Positions 47,637 through 60,600 of a DNA stretch of 64,000 nt are shown here, piece by piece. The notes beneath the pieces were generated by a model. The model did not search any database. It worked only from the letters and a program-made list of their open reading frames with translations, and was not told the DNA's origin. Source of the stretch: Phytoseiulus persimilis (Eukaryota; Arthropoda; Arachnida; Mesostigmata; Phytoseiidae). The stretch spans positions 26,986,211 to 27,050,210 of the forward strand of contig CM075104.1 in the NCBI GenBank assembly GCA_037576195.1, written 5' to 3'. Every line of letters begins with the position of its first letter. Position 1 is the stretch's first letter. Both the position numbers and the translations under genes were made by a program.

Positions 47637-48665
47637 ATTCCCAACTCTGGAGGGGTGGTTTCGGGACCAATCTGACCATTTTTCTCCAACTCTGGAGGGG
47701 TGATTCTGCGACCAATCTGACCCTTATTTTCCAACTCTGGAGGGGTGATTCCGAGACCAATCTGACCATTATTTTCCAACTCTGGAGGGATGATTTCTGG
47801 ACCAATCTGAGCATTACTTTCCAACTCTGGAGGGTTGATTCCGGGACCAATCTGACCATTACTGTCCAAGCCTGTAAGGTTGATTCCGGGACCAATCTGA
47901 CCATTATTTTCCAACTCTGGAGGGGTGATGCCGAGACCAATCTGACCATTACTGTCCAAGCCTGTAGGGGTGATTCCGGGACCAATCTGACCATTATCTT
48001 CCAACTCTGGGGGGGGGGGGGGTGATTGCGAGACCAATCTGACCATACTTTTCGAAACCTGAAGGGGTGATTCCGGGACCAACCTGACCATGCTTTTTCA
48101 ACTCTCGAGGGGTGATTCCGACACCGATCTGACCGTGCTTTTTCAAGTCTGGAGCGGTGATTCCAAGACCAATCTGAGCATTACTTCCCAACTCTGGAAG
48201 GGTGATCCCGAGACCATTATTTTCCAAATCTGGAGGGGTGATTCCGAGAACAATCCGACCATTACTTTCCAAGCCTGGAGGGGTGATTCCAAGACCAATC
48301 TCACCATGCTTTTTCAAGTCTGGAGGGTTGATTCCGGGACCAATCTGAGCATTACTTTCCAACTCTGGAGGGTTGATTCTGGGACCACTCTGACCATTAC
48401 TGTCCAAGCCTGTAGGGGTGATTCCGGGACCAATCCGAGCATTACTTTGCAAGTCTGGAGGAGCGATTCCGAGACCAATTCGACCATCACATTCAAACTC
48501 TGGAGGGGTGATTCCGGGACCAATCTGAACATTATTTTCCAACCCTGGAGGGTTGATTCCGGGACCAATCTGAGCATTACCTTCCAACTCTGGAAAGGTG
48601 ATTCCGGGACCAATCTGAGCATCACCTTCCAACTCTGGAAAGGTGATTCCGAGACCAATCTGAGT
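47637..48665 (-). repeat. 45-bp satellite, reverse orientation, diverged edge block
   Basis: About 23 units in reverse orientation (TTCCAACTCTGGAGGGGTGA ... ACCAATCTGACCATTA). They differ from one another mainly by substitutions, with sub-variants such as CCAAGCCTGTAGGGGTG recurring at 47866, 47956 and 48404. One unit (about 48008-48022) has its G run expanded to about 14. The block continues the four units left of the LINE, so the LINE split one array. Confidence 0.92.
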
Positions 48666-51600
48666 TGAAAATCAATGGTCTGATTGGTCCCGGAATCACC
48701 CCTCCAGAGTTGGAAAGTAATGGTCAGATTGGTCCCGGAATCAACCCTCCAGAGTTGGAAAATAATGGTCAGATTGGTCCCCGAATCACCCCTCCAGAGT
48801 TGGAAAGTAATGCTCAGATTGGTCCCGGAATCACCCCTACAGGCTTGGGAGTTGGAAAGATTTTGGAAAGTAATGGCCAGATTGGTCTCGGAATCACCCC
48901 TCCACAGTTGGAAAGTAATGGTAATGGATTGGTTTCGGAATCACCCCAGTAATGGTCAGATTGGTCCGGAATCACCCCTCCAGAGTTGGAAAGTAATGGT
49001 CAGATTGGTCTCGGACCACCCCTCCAGAGTTGGAAAATAATGGCCAGATTGGTCTCGGAATCACCCCTCCAGAGTTGGAAAGTAATGGCCAGATTGGTCT
49101 CGGAATCACCCCTCCAGAGTTGGAAAGTAATGGCCAGATTGGTCTCGGAATCACCCCCTCCAGAGTTGGAAAGTAATGGCCAGATTGGTCCGGAATCACC
49201 CCTCCAGAGTTGGAAAGTAATGGTCAGATTGGTCCGGAATCACCCCTCCAGAGTTGGAAAGTAATGGCCAGATTGGTCGGAATCACCCCTCCAGAGTTGG
49301 AAAGTAATGTCAGATTGGTCCCGGAATCACCCCTCCAGAGTTGGAAAGTAATGGCCAGATTGGTCTCGGAATCACCCCTCCAGAGTTTGGAAGTAATGGC
49401 CAGATGGGTCTCGGAATCACCCCTCCAGAGTTGGAAAAGTAATGGCCAGATTGGTCTCGGAATCACCCCTCCAGAGTTTGGAAAGTAATGGCCAGATTGG
49501 TCTCGGAATCACCCCTCCAGAGTTGGAAAGTAATGCCAGATTGGTCCGGAATCACCCCTCCAGAGTTGGAAAGTAATGTCAGATTGGTCTCGGAATCCCC
49601 CCTCCAGAGTTGGAAAGTAATGGCCAGATTGGTCTCGAATCACCCCTCCAGAGTTGGAAAGTAATGTCAGATTGGTCTCGGAATCACCCCTCCAGAGTTG
49701 GAAAGTAATGGCCAGATTGGTCTCGGAATCACCCCTCCAGAGTTGGAAAGTAATGGCCAGATTGGTCTCGGAATCACCCCTCCAGAGTTGGAAAAAAGTA
49801 ATGGCCAGATTGGTCCCGGAATCACCCCTCCAGAGTTGGAAAGTAATGGCCAGATTGGTCTCGGAATCACCCCTCCAGAGTTGGAAAGTAATGGCCAGAT
49901 TGGTCTCGGAATCACCCCTCCAGAGTTGGAAAGTAATGGTCAGATTGGTCTCGGAATCACCCCTCCAGAGTTGAGTAATGGCCAGATTGGTCTCGGAATC
50001 ACCCCTCCAGAGTTGGTAATGGCCAGATTGGTCTCGGAATCACCCCTCCAGAGTTGGAAAGTAATGGCCAGATTGGTCTCGGAATCACCCCTCCAGAGTT
50101 GGAAAGTAATGGCCAGATTGGTCCCGGAATCACCCCTCCAGAGTTGGAAAGTAATGGCCAGATTGGTCCCGGAATCACCCCCCTCCAGAGTTGGAAAGTA
50201 ATGGCCAGATTGGTCTCGGAATCACCCCTCCAGAGTTGGAAAGTAATGGCCAGATTGGTCTCGGAATCACCCCTCCAGAGTTGGAAAGTAATGGCCAGAT
50301 TGGTCTCGGAATCACCCCTCCAGAGTTGGAAAGTAATGGCCAGATTGGTCCCGGAATCACCCCTCCAGAGTTGGAAAGTAATGGCCAGATTGGTCTCGGA
50401 ATCACCCCTCCAGAGTTGGAAAGTAATGGCCAGATTGGTCTCGGAATCACCCCTCCAGAGTTGGGAAGTAATGGCCAGCCAGATTGGTCTGGACACCCGA
50501 AAAATGCTCGTTTGAGATCCAGAGTGGGAAAGTAATGCCAGATTGGTCTCTCGGATCACCCCTCCAGAGTTGGAAAAAATGGCCAGATTGGTCTCGGAAT
50601 CACCCCTCCAGAGTTGGAAAGTAATGGCCAGATTGGTCTCGGAATCACCCCCTCCAGAGTTGGAAAGTAATGGCCAGATTGGTCTCGGAATCACCCCTCC
50701 AGAGTTGGAAAGTAATGGCCAGATTGGTTGGTCCCGGAATCACCCCTCCAGAGTTGGAAAGTAATGGCCAGATTGTGGTCTCGGAATCACCCCTCCAGAG
50801 AGTTGGAAGAAAGTAATGGCCAGATTGGTCTCGGAATCACCCCCTCCAGAGTTGGAAAGTAATGGCCAGATTGGTCTCGGAATCACCCCCCTCCAGAGTT
50901 GGAAAGTAATGGCCAGATTGGTCTCGGAATCACCCCCCTCCAGAGAGGAAAGTAATGGCCAGATTGGATTGGTCTCGGAATCACCCCTCCAGAGTTGGAA
51001 AAATGGTCAGATTGGTCCGGAATCATTGGAAGAGAATCACCCGTCTAATGGCCAGATTCCAAATACCCTCCTCCGGAATCCCCAAGTTGGAAAATAATGC
51101 CAGATGGTCTCCGGAATCACCCCTCCAGAGTTGGAAAGTGGATGGCCAGATTGGTCTCGGAATTGGTCTCGGAACCCCTCCAGAGTTGGAAAGTAATGGC
51201 CAGATTGGTCCCGGAATCACCCCTCCAGAGTTGGAAAGTAATGGCCAGATTGGTCTCGGAATCACCCCTCCAGAGTTGGAAAGTAATGGCCAGATTGGTC
51301 TCGGAATCACCCCTCCAGAGTTGGAAAGTAATGGCCAGATTGGTCCCGGAATCACCCCTCCAGAGTTGGAAAGTAATGGCCAGATTGGTCTCGGAATCAC
51401 CCCTCCAGAGTTGGAAAGTAATGGCCAGATTGGTCTCGGAATCACCCCCTCCAGAGTTGGAAAGTAATGGCCAGATTGGTCTCGGAATCCCCTCCAGTTG
51501 GAAAGTAATGGCAGAGATTGGTCCCGGAATCACCCCTCCAGAGTTGGAAAGTAATCAGATTGGTCTCGGAATCACCCCTCCAGAGTTGGGAAAGTAATGG

Positions 51601-54600
51601 CCAGATTGGTCGGAATCCCCCCCCAGAGTTGGAAAGTAATGATTGCCAGATTGGTCTCGGAATCACCCCCTCCCAAAAACCCTAATGGCCAGATTGGTTC
51701 GGGAATCACCCCCAGAGTTGGAAGAATAACCAGATGGTCTCGGAATCACCCCTCCAGAGTTGGAAAGTAATGGCCAGATTGATTCTCGGAATCACCCCTC
51801 CAGAGTTGGAAAGTAATGGCCAGATTGGTCCGGAATCAATCCCCCTCCAGAGGTTGGAAAGTAATGGTCAGATTGGTCTCGGAATCACCCCTCCAGAGTT
51901 GGAAAGTAATGCCAGATTGGTCCCGGAATCACCCCTCCAGAGTTGGAAAGTAATAATGGCCTGATTGGATTGGTCCGGAATCACCCCTCCAGAGTTGGAA
52001 AGTAATCACCAGATTGGTCTCAGATCATCCCCAGAGTCCAGAGGAAAGTAATGGCCAGATTGGTCCGGAATCCCCTCCAATGAAACCCCAGTCACCCCTC
52101 CAAGTTGGAAGTAATGGCCAGATTGGTCTCTCGGAATCACCCCTCCAGAGTTGGAAAGTAATGGCCAGATTGGTCTCCGGAATCACCCCTCCAGAGTTGA
52201 AAAAGTAATGGCCAGATTGGTCTCGAGAATCACCCCCCCCAGATGGAGAAGTTTGGAAAGTAATGCCAGATTGGTCTCGGAATCACCCCTCCAGAGTTGG
52301 AAAAGTAATGGCCAGATTGGTCCGGAATCACCCCTCCAGAGTTCAAGTGGCCAGATTAATGGCCAGAGACCCCCTCGGAATCACCCCTCCAGAGTTGGAA
52401 AGTAATGGCCAGATTGGTCTCGGAATCACCCCCTCCAGAGTTGGAAAGTAATGTGCCAGATGGTCCCGGAATCACCCCTCCAGAGTTGGAAAAGTAATGC
52501 CAGATTGGTCCAGATCCCCCGGAATCACCCCCCAGAGTTCAGATTGGTCTCGGAATAATGGCCAGATTGGCCAGATTGGTCCGGAATCACCCCTCAGAGT
52601 TGGAAGTAATGGCCAGATTGGTATGAGAATCAGCCCTCCAGTTGGAAAGTAATCACCGCTGCCGACCCCCCCGGGGTTGGAAAGTAATGCTCAGATTGCT
52701 GGACAGATCACCCCTCATGTAGAGTTGAGGAAAGTAATGGCCAGATTGGTCTCGGAAACCCCCCCTCCAGAGTTGGGAAATAATGGCCAGATTGGTCTCG
52801 GAATCACTCTCCAGAGTTGGAAAGTAATGGTCCAAGTAATGGTAATCAGATTGGTCTCGGAATCACCCCTCCAGAGTTGGAAAGTAATGGCCAGATTGGT
52901 CTCGGAATCCCCCTCCAGAGTTGAAAAGTAATGGCCAGATTGGTCTCGGAATCACCCCTCCAGAGTTGGAAAGTAATGGCCAGATTGGTCTCGGAATCAC
53001 CCCTCCAGAGTTGGAAAGTAATGGTCAGATTGGTCCGGAATCACCCCACCCCTCCAGAGTTGGAAAAGTAATGGTCAGATTGGTCTCGGAATCACCCCTC
53101 CAGAGTTGGAAAGTAATGGCAGATTGGTCTCGGAATCACCCCTCCAGAGTTGGAAAGTAATGGCCAGATTGGTCCCGGAATCACCCCTCCAGAGTTGGAA
53201 AGTAATGGCCAGATTGGTCTCGGACCCCCCCCAGAGTTGGAAAGTAATGGCCAGATTGGTCTCGGAATCACCCCTCCAGAGTTGGAAAGTAATGGCCAGA
53301 TTGGGAATCCCGGAATCCCCCCCCTCCAAAGTTGGGCCAATTAATGGCCAGATCACCCCAGAGTTCGGAATCACCCCTCCAGAGTTGGAAAGTAATGGCC
53401 AGATTGGTCCGGAATCACCCCTCCAGTTGGAAAGTAATGGCTCAGATTGGTCTCGGAATCACCCCTCCAGAGAGTTGGAAAGTAATGGCCAGATTGGTCT
53501 CCGGAATCACCCCTCCAGAGTTGGAAAAGTAATGGCCAATTGGTCTCGGAATCACCCCTCCAGAGTTGGAAGTAATGGCCAGATTGGTCCCGGAATCACC
53601 CCTCCAGAGTTGGAAAGTAATGGCCAGATTGGTCCCGGAATCACCCCTCCAGAGTTGGAAAGTAATGGCCAGATTGGTCCCGGAATCACCCCTCCAGAGT
53701 TGGAAAGTAATGGCCAGATTGGTCTCGGAATCACCCCTCCCAGAGTTAAAGTAATGGCCAGATTGGTCTCGGAATCACCCCTCCAGAGTTGAAAAGTAAT
53801 GGCCAGATTGGTCTCGGAATCACCCCTCCAGAGTTGGAAAGTAATGGCCAGATTGGTCTCGGAATCACCCCTCCAGAGTTGGAAAGTAATGGCCAGATCG
53901 GAATCACCCCTCGGAATCACCCCTCCAGAGTTGGAAAAAAGTAATGGCCAGATTGGTCCGGAATCACCCCTCCAGAGTTGGAAAGTAATGGCCAGATTGG
54001 TCTCGGAATCACCCCTCCAGAGTTGGAAAGTAATGGCCAGATTGGATCCTGAATCACCACCCCTCCAGAGTTGGAAAAATGGCCAGATTGGTCCCGGAAT
54101 CACCCCTCCAGAGTTGGAAAGTAATGGCCAGATTGGTCTCGGAATCACCCCTCCAGAGTTGGAAAGTAATGCCCCAGATTGGTCTCGGAATCACCCCTCC
54201 AGAGTTGGAAAGTAATGGCCAGATTGGTCTCGGAATCACCCCTCCAGAGTTGGAAAGTAATGGCCAGATGGTGGTCCCGGAATCACCCCTCCCCCTCCAG
54301 AGTTGGAAAGATGGCCAGATTGGTCTCGGAATCACCCCTCCAGAGTTGGAAAGTAATGGCCAGATTGGTCTCGGAATCACCCCTCCAGAGTTGAAAGTAA
54401 TGGCCAGATTGGTCCGGAATCACCCCTCCAGAGTTGGAAAGTAATGCCAGATTGGTCTCGGAATCACCCCTCCAGAGTTGGAAAGTAATGGCCAGATTGG
54501 TCTCGGAATCACCCCTCCAGAGTTGGAAAGTAATGGCCAGATTGGTCTCGGAATCACCCCTCCAGAGTTGGAAAGTAATGGCAGAGATTGGTCTCGGAAT

Positions 54601-57600
54601 CACCCCTCCAGAGTTGGAAAGTAATGGCCAGATTGGTCCGGAATCTCCCCTCCAGAGTTGGAAAGTAATGCTCCAGATTGGTCCCGGATCCCCTCCAGAG
54701 TTGGAAAGTAATGGCCAGATGGTCTCGGAATCACCCCTCCAGAGTTGGAAAGTAATGGCCAGATTGGTCTCGGAATCACCCCTCCAGAGTTGGAAAGTAA
54801 TCAGATTGGTCAGAATTGGTCTCCAGGAATCCCCCCCAGAGTTGGAAAGTAATGGCCAGATTGGTCTCGGAATCACCCCTCAGAGAGTTGGAAAAGTAAT
54901 GGCCAGATTGGGTCCGTCACCCCAGAGTTGGAATCACCCCCAGAGTTGAGTTGGAAAGAATCCAGATTGGCCAGATTGGTCCGGAATCACCCCTCCAGAG
55001 TTGGTGGAAATGGCCAGATTGGTCCCGGAATCACCCCTCCAGAGTTGGAAAGTAATGGCCAGATTGGTCTCGGAAATCACCCCTCCAGAGTTGGAAAAAG
55101 TAATGGCCAGATTGGTCCGGAATCACCCCTCCAGAGTTGGAAAGTAATGGCCAGATTGGTCTCGGAATCACCCCTCCAGAGTTGGAAAGTAATGGCCAGA
55201 TTGGTCTCGGAATCACCCCTCCAGAGTTGGAAAGTAATGGCCAGATTGGTCTCGGAATCACCCCTCCAGAGTTGGAAAATGGCCAGATTGGTCTCGGAAT
55301 CACCCCTCCAGAGTTGGAAAGTAATGGCCAGATTGCCAGATTGGTCCGGAATCACCCCACCCCTCCAGAGAAGTTGGAAAGTAATGGAGTAATGGCCAGA
55401 TTAACCTCGGAATCACCCCTCCAAGTTGAAAGTAATGGCCAGATTGGTCTCGGAATCACCCTCCAGAGTTGGAAAGTAATGGCCAGATTGGAATCCAGAA
55501 TCACCCCTCCAGAGTTGGAAAGTAATGGCCAGATTGGTCTCGGAATCACCGGAATCACCCCTCCAGAAAGTAATGGCCAGATTGGTCCCGGAATCACCCC
55601 TCCAGAGTTGGAAAGTAATGGCCAGATTAATGGCCAGATTGGTCCGGAATCACCCCTCCAGAGTTGGAAAGTAATGGCCAGATTGGTCCCGGAATCACCC
55701 CTCCAGAGTTGAAAAGTAATGGCCAGATTGGTCTCGGAATCACCCCTCCAGAGTTGGAAAGTAATGGCCAGATTGTCTCCCGGAATCACCCCTCCAGAGT
55801 TGGAAACCCCTGGCCAGATTGGTCCTCGGAATCACCCCTCCAGAGTTGGAAAGTAATGGCCAGATTGGTCTCGGAATCACCCCTCCAGAGTTGGAAAGTA
55901 ATGGCCAGATTGGTCGGAATCACCTCCAGAGTTGGAAAGTAATGGCCAGATTGGTCCCGGAATCACCCCTCCAGAGTTGGAAAGTAATGGCCAGATTGGT
56001 CTCGGAATCACCCCTCCAGAGTTGGAAAGTAATGGCCAGATTGGTCTCGAATCACCCCCCTCCAGTTGGAAAGTAATGGCCAGATTGATTGGTCTCGGAA
56101 TCACCCCTCCAGAGTTGGAAAGTAATGGCCAGATTGGTCTCGGAATCACCCCTCCAGAGTTGGAAAGTAATGGCCAGATCCCCCCCTCGGAATCACCCCT
56201 CCAGAGTTGGAAAGTAATGGCCCAGATTGGTCCCCCGGAATCACCCCTCCAGAGTTGGAAAGTAATGGCCAGATTGGTCTCGGAATCACCCCTCCAGAGT
56301 TGGAAAGTAATGGCCAGATTGGTCTCGGAATCACCCCTCCAGAGTTGGAAAGTAATGGCCAGATTGGTCCGGAATCACCCCTCCAGAGTTGGAAAGTTGG
56401 AAAGTAATGGCCAGATTGGTCTCGGAATCACCCCAGAGTTGGAAAAAGTAATGGCCAGATTGGTCTCCGGAATCACCCCTCCAGAGTTGGAAAGTAATGG
56501 CCAGATTGGTCCCGGAATCACCCCTCCAGAGTTGGAAAGTAATGGCCAGATTGGTCCCCCGGAATCACCCCTCCAGAGTTGGAAAGTAATGGCCAGATTG
56601 GTCCCGGAATCACCCCTCCAGAGTTGGAAAGTAATGGCCAGATTGGTCCCGGAATCACCCCTCCAGAGTTGGAAAGTAATGGCCAGATTGGTCCGGAATC
56701 ACCCCTCCAGAGTTGGAAAGTAATGGCCAGATTGGTCTCGGAATCCCCCCCCTCCAGAGTTGGAAAGTAATGGCCAGATTGGTCCGGAATCACCCCTCCA
56801 GAGTTGGAAAGTAATGGCCAGATTGGTCTCGGAATCACCCCTCCAGAGTTGGAAAGTAATGGCCAGATTGGTCCGGAATCAATCCCCCCAGAGTTGGAAA
56901 GTAATGGCCAGATTGGTCTCGGAATCACCCCTCCAGATTGGAAAAAATGGCCAGATTGGTCCGGAATCACCCCTCCAGAGTTGGAAAGTAATGGCCAGAT
57001 TGGTCCCGGAATCACCCCTCCAGAGTTGGAAAGTAATGGCCAGATTGGTCCGGAATCACCCCTCCAGAGTTGGAAAGTAATGGCCAGATTCCCCTCCGGA
57101 ATCGGAATCACCCCTCCAGAGAGTTGGAAAGTAATGGCCAGATTGGTCTCGGAATCACCCCTCCAGAGTTGGAAAGTAATGGCCAGATTGGTCTCGGAAT
57201 CCCCCTCCAGAGTTGGAAAGTAATGGCCAGATTGGTCAGATCCGGAATCCCCCCCTCCAGAGTTGGGACCGGTAATGGTAATGGCCAGATTGGTCTGGAA
57301 ATCACCCCCAGAGTTCCAGAGTTGAAATGGCCAGATTCATGAAATCCCCAGTTGGTTGGAATCACCCCTCCAGAGTTGGAAAGTAATGGCCAGATTGTCT
57401 CGGAATCACCCCTCCAGAGTTGAAAGTAATGGCCAGATTGGTCCCGGAATCACCCCTCCAGAGTTGGGAAAGTAATGGCCAGATTCCCGGAATCCCCCCT
57501 CCCCCTCCAGAGTTGGAAAGTAATGGCCAGATTGGTCTCGGAAATCCCCCTCCAGAGTTGGAAAGTAATGGCCAGATTGGTCCCGGAATCACCCCTCCAG

Positions 57601-60600
57601 AGTTTGGAAAGTAATGGCCAGATTGGTCTCGGAATCCCCCTCCAGAGTTGAAAAATAATGGCCGAATTCCCCTCTCGGAATCACCCCTCCCAGAGTTGGA
57701 AAGTAATGGCCAGAATGGCCATCATCTCCCCCTCCAGAGGTAATGGCCAGAATCACCCCGGACCCCTCCAGAGTTGGAAAGTAATGGCCAGATTGGTGGT
57801 CCGGAATCCCCCCCCCTCCAGAGTTGGAAAGTAATGGCCAGATTGGTCTCGGAATCACCCCTCCAGAGTTGGAAAGTAATGGCCAGAGGTCCGGAATCAC
57901 CCCTCCAGAGTTGGAAAGTAATGCCCAGATTGGTCCCGGAATCACCCCTCCAGAGTTGGAAAGTAATGGCCAGATTGGTCTCGGAATCACCCCTCCAGAG
58001 TTGGAAGTAATGGCCAGATTGGTCTCGGAATCACCCCTCCCCCAGTTGGAAAAGTATTGGCCAGATTGGTCTCGGAACCCCTCCAGAGTTGGAAAGTAAT
58101 GGCCAGATTGGTCCGGAATCCCCCTCCAGAGTTGGGAAAGTAATGGCCAGATTGGTCCCGGAATCACCCCTCCAGAGTTGGAAAGTAATGGCCAGATTGG
58201 ATTCCCGGAATCACCCCTCCAGAGTTGGAAAGGAAAGTAATGGCCGATGGCCAGATTGGACCCCTCGGAATCACCCCCCCAGAGTTGGAAAGTAATGGCC
58301 AGATTGGTCTCCGGAATCCCCCCCCTCCAGAGTTGGAAAGTAATGGCCAGATTGGTCTCGGAATCACCCCTCCAGAGTTGGGAAGTAATGGCCAGATTGG
58401 TCTCGGAATCACCCCTCCAGAGTTGGAAAGTAATGGCCAGATTGAATCTCGGAATCCCCTCCAGAGTTGGAAAGGAATGGCCAGATTGGTCTCGGAATCA
58501 CCCCTCCAGAATTTTTATGAAGAATGGCCAGATGGGAGGATCACCAGGGGAGAGATGGAAAGGATATCCGATGACGGATGAGAATGGAGTCTGGCCAGAA
58601 AGTTCAATAACTCCAATATGTCACCTCGGAATCATCCTCAGAATTGGAATGGTAATGGATGACAGTATGGATGGTCTCGGAATCACCCCTCCAGAGTTGG
58701 ATTGGAGTAATGGCCAGATTGGTCTCGGAATCACCCCTCCAGAGTGGAAAGTAATGGCCAGATTGGTCTCGGAATCACCCCTCCAGAGTTGGAAAGTAAT
58801 GGCCAGATTGGTCTCGGAATCACCCCTCCAGAGTTGGGAAAATGGCCAGATCTCAGGATCACCCCCCCAGAGTTAATGGCCAATCACCCCGGAATCACCC
58901 CCAGAGTTGGAAAGTAATGGCCAGATTGGTCCCAAACTCCCTCAGAGTTGGAAAGTAATGGCCAGATTGGTCCTCGGAATCCCCTCCAGAGTTGGGAGAA
59001 TGGCCAGATTGGTCTCGGAATCACCCCTCCAGAGTTGGGTAATGGCCAGATTGGTCTCGGAGAGATTGGATTGGTTGGAATGGATCCAGATTGGTCTCGG
59101 AATCACCCCTCCAGAGTTGGTTGGAAAGTAATGGCCAGATTGGTCTCGGAATCACCCCTCCAGAGTTGGAAAAAGTAATGGCCAGATTGGTCTCCCGATG
59201 GAACCCCTCAGAGTTGGAAAGTAATGGCCAGAATCGGAATGAAAGAGAATCAGATTCTCCAGTCTCGGAATGGCCAGACCCCTCCAGAGTTGGAAAGTAA
59301 TGGTCAGAATTGGTCCGGAATCACCCCTCCAGAGTTGGAAAGTAATGGAATCAATTAATGGCCAGATTCACCCCCGGAATCACTCCGATCCAGAGTTGGA
59401 AAGTAATGGCCAGATTGGTCCGGATGGTCATCACCCCTCCAGAGTTGGAAGCCCCCCAGATGGTCTCGGAATCACCCCTCCAGAGTTGGAAAGTAATGGC
59501 CAGATTGGTCCGGAATCCCCCCTAAGAGTTGGAAAGTAATGGCCAGATTCACCCCGGAATCACCCCTCCAGAGTTGGAAATTAATGGCCAGATTGGTCCC
59601 AAGAATCCCCCTCCAGACCAATTAATGGCCATCCACCCCGGAATCACCCCTCCAGAGTTGGAAAGTAATGGCCAGATTGGTCCGGAATCACCCCTCCAGA
59701 GTTGGAAAGAATGCCAGATGGGTGGATTGGTCCCGGAATCCCCCCTCCAGAGTTGGAAAGTAATGGATCCAGATTGAGTCCGGATCACCCCTCCAGAGTT
59801 GGAAAGTAATGGCCAGATTGGTCCGGAATCACCCCTCCAGAGAGAAAGTAATGGAGGATTGTCCCGGAATCACCCCCTTGGAGAGTGGAAAAAGTAATGG
59901 CCAGATGGTCCGGAATCCCCTCCAGAGTTGGAAAGTAATGGCCAGATTGGTCTCGGAATCCCCCTCCAGAGTTGGAAAGTAATGGCCAGATTGGTCTCGG
60001 AACCCCCCCCCCCCAGAGTTGGAAAGTAATGGCCAGATTGGTCTCGGAATCACCCCTCCAGAGTTGGAAAGTAATGGCCAGATTGGTCTCGGAATCACCC
60101 CTCCAGAGTTGGGAAATGGTCCATGGATTGGTCTCGGAATCACCCCTCCAGAGTTGGAAAGTAATGGCCAGATTGGTCTCGGAATCACCCCTCCAGAGTT
60201 GGAAAGTAATGGCCAGATTGGTCTCGGAATCACCCCTCCAGAGTTAGTAATGGCCAGATGGCGTTCGGAATTGGTCTCCGGAATCACCCCTCCAGAGTTG
60301 GAAAAGTAATGGCCAGATGGGTCTCGGAATCACCCCTCCAGAGTTGGAAAGTAATCCCCAGATTGGTCTCGGAATCCCCCCTCCAGAGTTGGAAAGTAAT
60401 GGCCAGATTGGTCTCGGAATCACCCCTCCAGAGTTTGGAAAGTAATGGCCGGATTGGTCTCGGAATCACCCCTCCAGAGTTGGAAAGTAATGGCCAGATT
60501 GGTCTCCAGAGGAACCCCTCCAGAGTTGGAAAGTAATGGCCAGATTGGTCTCGGAATCACCCCTCCAGAGTTGGAAAGTAATGGCCAGATTGGTCTCGGA

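Larger units (their letters stand above)
43374..47648 (-). mobile_element. R1-like non-LTR retrotransposon (LINE), 5'-truncated and dead, with 12-bp target-site duplications
   Basis: The element body (47636-43386) runs on the minus strand. Its poly(A) tail is the T run at 43386-43394. ORF1 has a CCHC zinc-knuckle region; ORF2 has an APE endonuclease, a reverse transcriptase with YADDL and a C-terminal Cys/His motif, the domain order of the R1/I/Jockey group. The same 12 bases, ATTCCCAACTCT, flank both ends (43374-43385 and 47637-47648). Normal satellite units have TTTCC at this point, so the shared ATTCCC variant supports a true target-site duplication. The ORF1 frame is already open at the 5' junction, so the element is truncated inside ORF1. 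Stops and frameshifts in both ORFs make it inactive. Confidence 0.88.
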
